A stretch of 64,000 nucleotides of DNA. Source: Owenia fusiformis (lineage: Eukaryota > Annelida > Polychaeta > Sabellida > Oweniidae). Where the stretch lies: contig CAIIXF020000003.1 in assembly GCA_903813345.2 (NCBI GenBank), forward strand, positions 4,425,815-4,489,814. Direction: 5' to 3'. Below are positions 30,778 through 42,700 of the stretch, piece after piece; position 1 is the stretch's first letter; each line of letters begins with the position of its first letter. The notes under the pieces are model-generated. The model was not told where the DNA came from, did not search any database, and saw only the letters and a list, made by a program, of their open reading frames with translations. The position numbers and the translations under genes are program-made.

Positions 30778-33700
30778 GTAAGCTACGATATCTGTAACAT
30801 TTTAACCAAACTTATTGGAATTGTTTTGCTCTCAAAATAAATAAATTCGTTTGAAATCAAATAATTAAAAAGATGTGATCGGAGAATACCTGGATTTAAA
30901 AAAAATAAAATCGTAGTGAAAAGTTTGGGTTATTTCTGGGAAATCGGAACAAACAGGGATTTGTATAAGAAAATCAAATCGGGTGGAAATCGGGATTTCT
31001 ATAATGAAATCGGGAGTAAAATCGGGGTTACAAAACTAAATCAACAATTCGAAAAAATGGATATAACGACATATCAATCTCAATAACAATAATAATTCTA
31101 CCACCATTTACCATTTCACCATTTTTATCAATTTTGAAGGTCATTGTGAAAGATCACTTAATACCATTTTCGAGTTCATTACCTTATATGACAAAACATA
31201 TGCTTGTCATAGAAACGGGAGGAAGGGGTCATCGGAGCTACCTATACCTTTACCGTAATTGCACGTTGCAACATTATTTCGTATGCCGATTTCCCTCAAT
31301 AAAACATTCAGTTTAAGGAATTCTATACACACTATGACCCGAGAACAAAGATTAATTGTATAAATTGTCTTGCTGCTGTGAAATCACCAAACAATTTAAG
31401 AGAAAGGATGAGCATCAATAAAATAAGACATGTGTTCCATCTGCTTTTATTTAACAGAAAACATTCTAGATTGTGAAAGAGACCTTTTAAATGGAACTTG
31501 CCAAAGGAGGTGTTCACGTGGACAAGTATTAATGAGGGGATATAGATGTCGTAAGAGACGTGTTGCTGCGTGCTGTGGTAAGTTTTTTATATTATACATG
31601 TCAAGTTCTTAAGGAAGATATGGATGTTCTCATAGAAGACATGAGTGTCGCCGTGAGCTTATTTTATATAATATACATGTCAAGTTCTTTAGAGAATACA
31701 TGGATGACCTCGTAGGAGACGTTTGTTCTGTGATAAATGTATTTATTTTATACATATCAGTGGTGATCCACTCGATTACGCTGGTTACCAAAACGGTTCG
31801 TTTCGGTAACAAAATGTCGGAACGTCGAAGGTATGCTTTTTCTTTTTTCCTTATTTCACGTGTCGTAGGCAGAACCCCCACATGCCTACAACGTGTGAAA
31901 TAAGGAAAAAAGAAAAATCGCACCTTCGACGTTCCGACATTTTGTTACCGAAACGGTTAATCCAGCGTAATCGAGTTGATCACCAGTGCATATCAAGTTC
32001 TCAAGGAGAGACATGGATGTCGCCGTAAGAGACGTGGGGGCTGGGGTAAATTTATTTTATAATCTAGATATTAAGTTGTCAAAGGTCTATGAATACTAAA
32101 CTTATAAAAGCTAATAGCCCAGTCAAACTAATGAGAAAAATAGCTTAACCCAAAACAAATTGCAATAGAAATCAAAATAGGTTAGTTATTTACATTTATT
32201 AACCTTGAAATACATACTAAAAATCTACCAAAATCGAAATAGTGGAACAATGTTAAAATTTGAATCGAAGATACCCCCTACCCCACCCCCTTCAATTTAT
32301 GAGTGCAGGACTAAAAAACATATTTCTTAAAGTTGAGGTCTTATTTTTACATGATTTAGCTTGACCACAATTGGATATTGTTTTTCCTAGATAATAATAT
32401 TGATTTAACAAAGAAAAAGTTCATTTGTCTTCTTTTTAACCCTTACAAACCCAGAAAATATAGAAAAAATCTCTCAAATTTTGCATATAATAATTTGAAT
32501 ACTGTAAAACAGGTATTGTTAGCGAGGGGTAATTGTTAGCGAATGTTAGCGATTGCTATAGTTTCGCTAAAAATTCATTTCGCTAAAATAAACCAGGGTT
32601 AAAATAAACCGGGCACTAAAATTTGCAAATTCCCGGGAAAATACATGAATACTAGTATTTAAGGAGCTTTTCGTTCAGTGCTCAACTTACAGTTTGTAAT
32701 TTGAGATTAGTTTGGACCGAAAAATCAACGATTTTAAATGCTACCGTGATTTTGTGATTAGTCAGATGAGATTGCAGTAGTTTGGACCAATACCATGTGC
32801 GTTAGAAGTCTTACATTTTGATAATTCCTCTTTCATGTCCGTTATTCATTCTTCTGCCATAAATGATAAAATTTCTAATGCATTTCGCTAATTTGATTTT
32901 TTAAAGCAGATTAATCTTCATTTCGCTAAAATTTCCAGCGCTAAAACCCCCTAAAATTGAAAAATCGCTAAAATTTCCCGGTGTCAAAATTACCCGTTGT
33001 ACAGTATGTGTTTTTATCATGATGGGACCTTCGAGAAAATGGCCTATAATTTATAACGATGGACCAACATTACATTTATTATTCCTTTGTAATATTGAAA
33101 TGATAGGTCTATTGAAATTTGAGAAATAAACTTTTTGATACCGTATGGTTAGGCTACTAAAATGTAGGTCAGAAAATGAAATTTGTACAAATGAGAGGAA
33201 AAGGCACAAATAAGGTACCGTTGTAAAACTAATGACCCAATATTTTCAAATCCACTTGTTTCCCAGTCTCAAATTTGTTACCAATAATGTCAAATGCCAG
33301 TTTCCATAGCAACCATTTGAATATTGTTAATAGATGTAATACGATATTAGGCAAATTCCACTCATTATTCCTCGACTCAAATTCATATTTGTATCATAAT
33401 GAAGCAATAAATATGCAATTAGCCCATATGCAAATTAGCTCATTTGCTAATTTATTATGACATCATATGATGTGTATTTTATCGTATCTAAAAAGGTAGG
33501 AAACTGTTGTCTGCTTGGCGGATGGGTGGTGTTGCATTTTTCTTGAAATCACGATTCCTGGAAAACCACTTAATGAATTCACTTCAAATTTTCACAAATG
33601 TTACATGGAAAGAAGTTCTAGAGCTGATTCACTTTTCGGTGGCCATGCATCTTGCATTCTGGCGGCCATCTTGGAAGTTTTTAGATAAATCTTGCCATCA

Positions 33701-36700
33701 CAATTTTCAAAAAATCCCTCAACATATTCATTTCAAATTTTTCACATGTTACATTGTAAGAAGTTCTAGATCTTAAAATCTTTTCAAAAGCCATCTTGCA
33801 TTCTGGTCCCCTTTCAGTAGCCATCTTGCATTGTGGCGGCCATTTTGGAAGTTTTTGGATTAATTTTGTCATTGGCATTCCATGAAAACCACTTAATGGA
33901 TCAACTTCAAAACTTTACACATGTTACATGGCAAGATGTTCTACAGCTGATAAATATTTTGGTGGTCATGTTGCTTTTTGGGTAAACAAGCCCACACTGC
34001 TGATGTATTAGGTACAATATTGTTAACCCTGTGCCTTGTTCTACATTGTACTCATATATTTAGACACAATGTTGATTGGTATTGTAAAAGTTAATATTGT
34101 CACGCGGTAAACAGGATACAAATATATGTCATATTCCGCAACGAATATGGCATATCCAATTGCGGTGTATGCCAGATTCACCCGCGGTATATGGCATACA
34201 CACTAACCAATGAGAACTTTAAATGGAACCAATCAAATCGATGCTTTCTGTATAATATTTTCATCTGCTGTATATGGAATATTCGGCAGTTGAGTGTATC
34301 GCATATTCACAAATATTGCACAACCATGAATATATGCCATGTTCCACATAACAACTATAAGAGTATGACTGGAATATGTAAGCACTAGTGCCAAAGGGTA
34401 AGCACCAAAACTTGTTCAGAACAAAGTAAAAAAAATTAAGTATACATCAGTCACAAGAAAAAGCAAACCCAAACTTCCAAAAACCATAAATATTGTACTT
34501 TTGAGGTTCCGACATTTTGTTAACAAACAAACCGTTTCTGTATCCAGCTTAATCGAATGGATCACCAGTGAAATTCAGACTAAATACAATTAAATTTACT
34601 GAAAGCTACTTGAATTCAAAATTTTGACACTGAAAAGCCAAGGTCATATTTTTGCGATTCTGACACTACACTTTCATAATATTCATCGAGGTTCGATGTA
34701 CTGGTAGCCAAGAATATGCTAATAGCCTTAGCCTCAGAGGGTATATTGACCTACTTTTGAGATTTGTATGGAAAATAGGTCAGAGCAAAAAGTTCTAAAT
34801 GAATGCAATGTTTTAGGTGTCAAAACACTGCGAAATTTCTGAAATCTGACTTTGAGTTTAGATTCTTTGATTTTTTGAAATCTCGGAAAGTTGACTTGAT
34901 GATATCCTCATGTTAAGTCAATGGTGCGAACTTGATCAGCAACCCACTAAGCTTCTTAATCAGCTACTTACACAGCTACCTATATCATATTTATAGTGTA
35001 TATATTATTAATAAGATTTCATTTTCAAGTCCATAAGGGTTATTGGTCTCGATTCTCCCAGTAATTTAAAAATAAGTGAAACAAATGAAGGCCTATCCCT
35101 ATTTTTCAATTTGTTTTAAAAAATTATTAACTTTATATATATTTATATTATATTTAAGGCATACATTATATATATATGATTTCATTATAAAGTCCTTAGG
35201 GGTTAATGATCTAAATTCTCCCAGTTATTTAAGAATAAGTGAAGCGAATGAAGGCCTACCCCTAATTTTAATCGAAACTTATGATTTTTTTTCTCAACAA
35301 CTAATAAATGCAAAATTCTCTTGCTTTGTATATGTATGGATTACATAACAAGGTAAAACTGGGATTTTTCTTATACATGATTGAGTCGCTTTTTAGGAAT
35401 ATAATGGCGTTCACATAAAATTACAGTGCGCATTTAATGCAAAATTTCAGATGAATAAGGGTTAAAAATATTCTTATTCACTCTGAATACCAAAGTTAAA
35501 GAAATACACAGATTGGGATACCTTATTACAAGCAAGGAATTGTAAAATTACTTTAAAAAAATTGCAGGCATTTGGAAAATAATTTTTTCCTTCGGGGGGT
35601 CTGTTTTTCAAGGGGAGGGGGTACCAAAAATGATTTTTTTACATGTTCCACTGAATAGATTTTGGTAGATTTTTAGTATGTCATTTCAAAAGTTGATATA
35701 AATTGAAAAAAACAACATTTTATTACTATTGCAATTAGTTTTGGGTCAAATGTTACTTTGACTGGACTATAAGAGTATATTTAAAACATACTACTATGTT
35801 TAAAAACAATTAAATGCATATGTCATATGTATGGATAATTATTGGCATGTGATTGAAGATATGCAACTCACTTTTGATTTTCCCTTCAACATGTATAACG
35901 AAGACTTCAGTATAAATGAAGTGGCCTTTGGTCTTATGATCTCAGGTTGTGATATTGATCTTGGGTGGTAAGGGGGAGAAGGGGATATTGGATACCATTT
36001 CTTTTAACGTCGGATTATGATTTACGATGATTGGGGTTTGTTAACCTTATGACTGGTATACTCCTTGATGTTTTTTATTTATTCATGTATTATAGTTATC
36101 TAGTGTTACATTTACGCATCAGATACCCATAGGGGGTATATCAGTGCATTATCAAGAATTGAAAAAAAAACATAAAAGTGTACAATCAATATAAGTAACT
36201 GTGTTATGTAACCATTGTTGGTACTTTCCCGTTGGTGCTTGCGCAAACATTCAAATAAATGGATGAAATATATATTTACTGTAGACCTGCAAAATGCGTG
36301 GCAAGGGTTCCTTTAAAAAATAAAGAATAGTAATTAAATAAGACATTTGACAATTAAATAAGACATTTGACATTTTTATTTTTCAGCATTTTGACACAAC
36401 AACAACAAATTGTTTGTTATTGCGTAGTATGCATGGCAGTGCAAAATATATCTAAGCTAGTTCATACGTACTCAACTAAGAAGCTCCAGAGTTTTTCCTC
36501 GTGTAATTTCAGTGCCACTACCAACAACAACGACAGACCCATGTGGATTTCCCGACTGTGTTCCTATTAATGGCACTTCTGGTGGAGGTGTTGGCGCTTT
36601 AGATCCTATGGGCCCTGATTTTGACCCATTCGGTGGTGGGACCAGCGGTGAAGGAATTGGCGGTTGCCCACCTGGGTGTAAACCTGGAATAACTACGACG

Positions 36701-39700
36701 ACCACCACGACTGAGACACCTGCTGGTGGTGATGTAGATGAAAAAGGACTCCCCATCCCTAATCCAGTGACGGACAATACAGCGTCCGAAGAGGCTCCTC
36801 TGTCGGATGATTTAGGTGATAATTTTGTACTGATATATTACACTTAACGATATTGTCAAGTTTACTGCGCGAGCGATGTACATGTTTCAAAATATATAAG
36901 GTACGTTTACCTAAAATAACTTTCAAATGTGTGGATTTTGAGACAATTTCTACGGAAAGCTATAGGGGACATGCGCATAATTCAAAATCGAATGGAGTTT
37001 TAACATGGGAGTGATATCACACACCGCGGCCCAGTCAGATAGATTTCATCGCGCACTGAATGAATTACAGGGGCCGCGTTGTGCAAAGTTAATTAAAATA
37101 AAGTGCGCAGAAATTCCGGCATTCAGTGCGCGATGAAAAAATGATTATCTGTGAATAAATAACGAATAAAAATTCGTGGCACCACGAATTTGATTTTTTT
37201 CGAAAGACTGCGGAGTGAACCAGCGAAATGACAATTTTGGATAATATTGATGGCTCTAACGAGGAGAACTTTGAAATTTCCCGATTCTACCGCGCAGCAC
37301 ATCCAGGACCATGATGCGCACTTTTATCAGATTCGATTCTAATATGGTTTCAAAGATAATGTTCATTAAAAGAGGGCGTATGCATACAGATTACACATGG
37401 CGTTATGTTGAAGTGACCCTTGCAAAGGGTTCCATTGAAAATATATTATTTTTGGCCATTTCATATCTTTTAATTGATATTGTATAAAATATTTTCAATG
37501 TTTGAAAATTATAATCTTATAAATAACATTTTATGTAATAAAACTGTAACGAAATGGTAAATACGGAATATGATGCAATACAATGCAGTGCAATATGATG
37601 TTATACAATGCAGTGCAATATGATGCAATACAATGTGGTGCAATATGATGTAATACAATGCGGTGCAATATGATGCAATACAATGCAGAGCAATATGATG
37701 CAATACAATGCAGTGCAATATGATGCAATACAATGTAGTGTAATATGATGCAATACAAAGCAGTGTTATATGATGCAAAAAATGCAGTGCAATATGATAC
37801 AATACAATGTAGTGCAATATAATACAATAAAATGCAGTGTAATACGATGCAATACAATACAGTGCAATATAATGCAATACAATGCAGTGCAATGCAATAC
37901 AGTGCAAAACAATGCCGTGCAGTGCAATACAATGTAGTTCATTTCAATACAATGCAGTGCAATACAATGTGGTACAGTGCAATACAATGCAGTGCAATAC
38001 ATCGCAGTTCAATACAGTGCAATATAATGTAGTGCAATGCAGTGCAATAAAATACAATACAGTGCAATTCAATACAATGCAATACAACACAGTGCAATAT
38101 AATACAATGCTGTGCAATACAATACATTACACTGCAATAAAATACAATGCAGTGTAATAAAATGCAGTGTAAATCAAGACAATGCAATACAATACTGTGC
38201 AATACAAAGCAATACAGTGTAATACAATACAGTGCAACACAATGTGGTACAGTGCAATACAATGCAGTGCAATACATCGCAGTTCAATACAGTGCAATAC
38301 AATGTAGTGCAATGCAGTGCAATAAAATACAATACAGTGCAATACAATACATCACAGTTCAATACAGTGCAATACAATGTAGTGCAAAGCAGTGCAATAA
38401 AATACAATACAGTTACAATGTAGTTCATTTCAATACAATGCAGTGCAATACAATGTGGTACAGTGCAATACAATGCAGTGCAATACAATACATCGCAGTT
38501 CAATACAGTGCAGTGCAATACAATACATCGCAGTTCAGTGCAGTGCAATACAATACAGTGCAATACAATACATCGCAGTTCAATACAGTACAATACAATG
38601 TAGTGCAAAGCAGTGCAATAAAATACAATACAGTGCAATTCAATACAATGCAATACAATACAGTGCAATACAAAACAATGCTGTGCAATAGAATACAGTA
38701 CACTGCAGTACAATACAATGCAGTGCAATAAAATACAATGCAGTGTAATAAAATGCAGTGTAATTCAAGATAATGCAATACAATACTGTGCAGTACAATA
38801 CAGTGCAATATAATACAATGCAGTGCACTGCAATGCAATGCAATTCAATATGGTGCAGTGCAATATATTGCAGTGCAATTCAAAACAATGCAGTGTAATA
38901 CAATGCAGTGCAACACAATGTGGTACAGTGCAATACATTATAATGCAGTGCAATACAATACAATGCAGCGCAATACAATGTAGTACACTGCAGTACAATA
39001 CAATGCAGTGCAATAAAGTACAATGCAGTGCAATATAATATAATACAGTGCAATACAGTACAATATAATGCAATAGAATACAATGCAGTGCAATGCAATA
39101 CAATGCAGTGCAATACAATAAAATGCAGTACAATACAATACAATGATGTGCTATAAAATACAATACAATGCAATGAAATGCAATTCAATGATATGAATGT
39201 ACACCTTCTACAGTCAAATAAACACAGATAAAATTGTGATAGTATGTTAGTGTATGGAGTTTGAAGTGGGTGGGGGATACAATTACCAGTCTGCTGATTG
39301 ATGACTTAATAACTTAGAAAAGATCTCCTAGCTTTTAACAGGTGGCACTTATGTCTACCTTATGTTCTTGAACAATCTCGTCTAAGAATACAGACCCGTA
39401 TCCTGAATTAACCTGGGGGAGTGGTTTTACCAAGGGGGAGATTTTGCCAAGAGGGGGAGCTTTTTGACAGTTATGGCACAAAAATCATGCGAAAAGTGCT
39501 AAGAATGGTGAAAAACTGCATGATTTTGAACGAATATTTGGCAAGGGGGAGGGGGATGAGGCCCCCTGGCTACGGCCATGGAATACATATAGGAACTTTC
39601 CTTCTCCCAGAAGAAATGGTATACAGGTATTACATCAATCATTCTGGTATTTTGTATACGAAGGTCTGTAGTTACTTTATTGAAAGATGGCAGTGTACAC

Positions 39701-42700
39701 TGTGTACTACCATTTTGAGGTCAGTTTGACTTTATAATTCTGCGCACTATAATCTGTAATTCTCATAGATATCCTCTCCAGAGGCATCACTGTGATCCAA
39801 AATTACAATTTCGCAGGTCAAGTCTGCAGTCTTTCGAAAAAAGTTGAATTCGTTGTGCTACCCTTTCTTGTTGGGCATTTATTAACAGAAAACTATAATT
39901 ACATCGCGCCAGCATATACAAGCTTCAGCGCGATATTTTGAGTATGTTAATAAATAAAGTGCGCAGAAATCGATCTTACTGGGCCGCGATGTGCGATATC
40001 ACTCATAAACAATTTTTAATTGCGCACTGAATGAATTACAGGGGCGCGTTGTGCAAAGTGAATTAAATAAATAAAGTGCGCAGAAATATATCTGACTGGG
40101 CCGCGGTGTGTGATATCACTCCCATGTTAAAACTCCATTGAATTTTAAATTCTGCGGTATATCCCCTTTCGCTTTCCGTACAATTTCCCATGGGATGCGG
40201 GAATCACTTTTGCAGTTGTTTCTAAAATTGGGAAAATAAAAGTTCCCAAAGAAAAAAGCTAGATAGACATGAAAGGTCGATATGAAGAAAGATATACAGT
40301 TCTTTGGGATGAAATTTGGAGCAATTATTTTACATGTCATATTCTGAAATTAAGTTCAGACAAAAATAGAAAAATATCACAAGACAAATAAGTAAAATGA
40401 CGAAAACCTGATTCAGCATCAAGATATCTAGCCAGTAAAAGCTTTAATTAGATCTTCAAGTGCTATGAAAGAACATAAAGTTACTTGATTGAGCACGCAC
40501 ATTTTAAATGAGTTATTTCTTAATGATATTATATTTAATACTAAGCTTGTAGTCGAAAATTAAACTACTATTTTATGACCAACTAATTCAAATATGAATA
40601 GTACCTGCAACTTTTATTTTCCATTCATATTTAAATGAGTTGGTCATAAAATAGAAGGTTAATCCGGTGGCTGCTAGCCGTTAGTTTCATTCACGAATAC
40701 AAGCTTAGATTATTACTTTGTTATTCACATAAAGCATGTATAGATAGACAAGGTGTGTTCCATTCAAGTCAATCCGAACAGGCTATTTCAAATAACTGAA
40801 TTGTATTATATAGCTAACAACTCATCTAATGCCATTTCTTAAATTATAGTTAAACTAATGCAACCTTAAACTGATTCATTTTTTTCGAGTAAAATTCTTT
40901 AAATAGAACCATAGGGAATATTAAGCCAATGGCTTATGCAAGTAAAATGGTAAGTGTTGAATGGTTGTCAAAGTGACAAATTGACCCTTGCAAAAAAATC
41001 CGTTATTCCTTTTTAAGTCATTTGGTATATTCAAAGTAATATTGTTAAAACTATTTTGCAATGTGTAAAAAGATGTTTTGCACGAAAACAAATCGGGAAT
41101 ATTTGAAATTCGCCACCTGATTGACACCAAAGCGTATCTTTGTGTTGACATCATATTTTTAAATGATTTAAGAGCTTACATAATTACATACAAATATAGA
41201 TTGAACAGTTGAAGTAATATAAATCATGCTTGATAAATTCAACGAAGTAAATACAATGATGCGTGCTGCATTTGGTGACCTAAAAAATAGCTTTTATTTT
41301 TTTTAAATGGAGAATAATTCAATCAATCAATTTTTCTATAAAGTATAATTCAATAAATATCTAAAGTGGGATTTCTAGTCATAAAAAGTAACAATTGAAT
41401 GATTAAACTTTATTTTTAAAATCTACACGTAGTCTTTAAAAGAATCGCCATATTGAAATCGTGAACGTTTATATTTCAACCCTGAGGTAAGTTTTTTACT
41501 ATAATATTCACGTAAACACATGTCGTGTTTTTCGGGCAAATAGGGTCTACAATAAATTAGAGTAATATTGGCATAATTTCCCGGATACCTGAGTTACAGA
41601 TCGTTATTTTGTCTCAATTTGAAAATAAACATTTTTTTTTTTGTAGTGTCAAGTGGAGCTGAAGAAGATAATATTGCATCGGCTGAGAGCGCAACAAATA
41701 ACTCTCCTCCTCCTGGATTTGACGGGTCGGATAGCAAGGCTGACGATACGCCCGCTGAAATAAAATCGTTATTTGATGATGTGAAAACAATATCAGAGAA
41801 TGATGCTTTGGAACGCGATTCGATTGGTAAGTCTACGAATTAGCCTTTCTTACCTAGTAGCATCAATAAATGAAACATCTTTCGTTTTAATGCCACAACT
41901 CACCTCTTGATAAAGATACTTAATACTTGTCCATAATTATGTACTGATGTCTTTTAATAAAACGTAGTGTTTTTTAATAAATAAATTCGTCTTTGCTTTT
42001 ACAGTTAGGTCTGATGGTTTAACCGCGGACAGCATCCAGAAATCTGATACACCAGCAGAAAACAAAAATCAAGATGCTTTGATGGTCGGTCGATCGAATT
42101 CATTCACGAAGAAGTATTGGTACTACCCCCCAGCACCAGTCCGATGCGCTGGTCAATTGTTCGATCCAATACGCTACTTTTGTTGTTCCGGTAAACTCTA
42201 CTGGAAGACATTCTTTTATCGTTATTATTGGTACAGTGGTGTGTCATATGTCGACGCTTGTTGCTGTGGAGAACCGTACAACTCGCAGATATCATTTTGC
42301 TGTAAAGATAAGGTGTACTCGATCGAAAAGATTGGTCGACCAGGTTATATCGGTTGCTGTAACGGCAAAGCATACAACAAAGACAAACAATTGTGTTGTG
42401 ATGGGAAACTGTATAACAATGAATATGGCTGTAGTTTGAAATGCTGCGGCAGTAAAGCATACAGTAAGACAGACGCCTTGTGTTGTAACGATATACTAAT
42501 TCCGCGTAGAGGTGACACCCCGATGTCATGTTGTGGAAACGGCGTTTTCAATCCAACAACGGAACAATGCTGCGGGAATTGTGCAAGTAAGCTTGTGTCG
42601 GGAGAGCAGTGTTGCGGAGAGGGCGTATACAAGCCTGCAGTCGAAATATGCTGTGGGGGAAAGGCGTATCCTAAGAATAGATACAACTCGTGCTGTTGGA

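Larger units (their letters stand above)
32107..35773. repeat. Long inverted repeat pair in the second galaxin intron
   Basis: The left arm (32107-32460) and right arm (about 35430-35773) are reverse complements. Matching blocks are TAGCCCAGTCAAACTAATG with CTTTGACTGGACTATAAG, AACAAATTGCAATAG with CTATTGCAATTAGTTT, and AAATCTACCAAAATC with GATTTTGGTAGATTT. The 3 kb between includes tandem repeats (33550-33960, 34990-35290) and two MITE fragments. It may be one composite element or two opposed copies. Confidence 0.65.
36940..40190. mobile_element. Long inverted-repeat element containing a pentanucleotide satellite
   Basis: The left arm (about 36940-37330) and right arm (about 39700-40190) are reverse complements. 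Paired marks are GGAGTTTTAACATGGGAGTG at 36993 with its complement at 40117, GCGCACTGAATGAATTACAG near 37050 and 40023, and TTTTTTCGAAAGACTGC at 37193 with its complement near 39829. Arms are notably richer in CpG than the surroundings. No coding sequence is inside; the centre is the satellite at 37571-39190. It lies wholly in galaxin intron 3. Confidence 0.75.

Noticed and set aside
36472-36777. Minus-strand Pro/Val-rich frame of 101 codons
   Set aside because: Antisense of galaxin exon 3; its low complexity mirrors the Thr/Gly repeats.
37509-39188. Many overlapping 60-190-codon frames on both strands
   Set aside because: All come from a degenerate 5-bp satellite; no start context, no domain, and mirrored in every frame.
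37571-39190. Regularly spaced repeats resembling a CRISPR array
   Set aside because: Units are 5 bp, contiguous and degenerate, without spacers, in an animal genome.
39421-39729. Plus-strand 102-codon frame
   Set aside because: It runs across a decayed MITE copy and then unrelated sequence; no motif.
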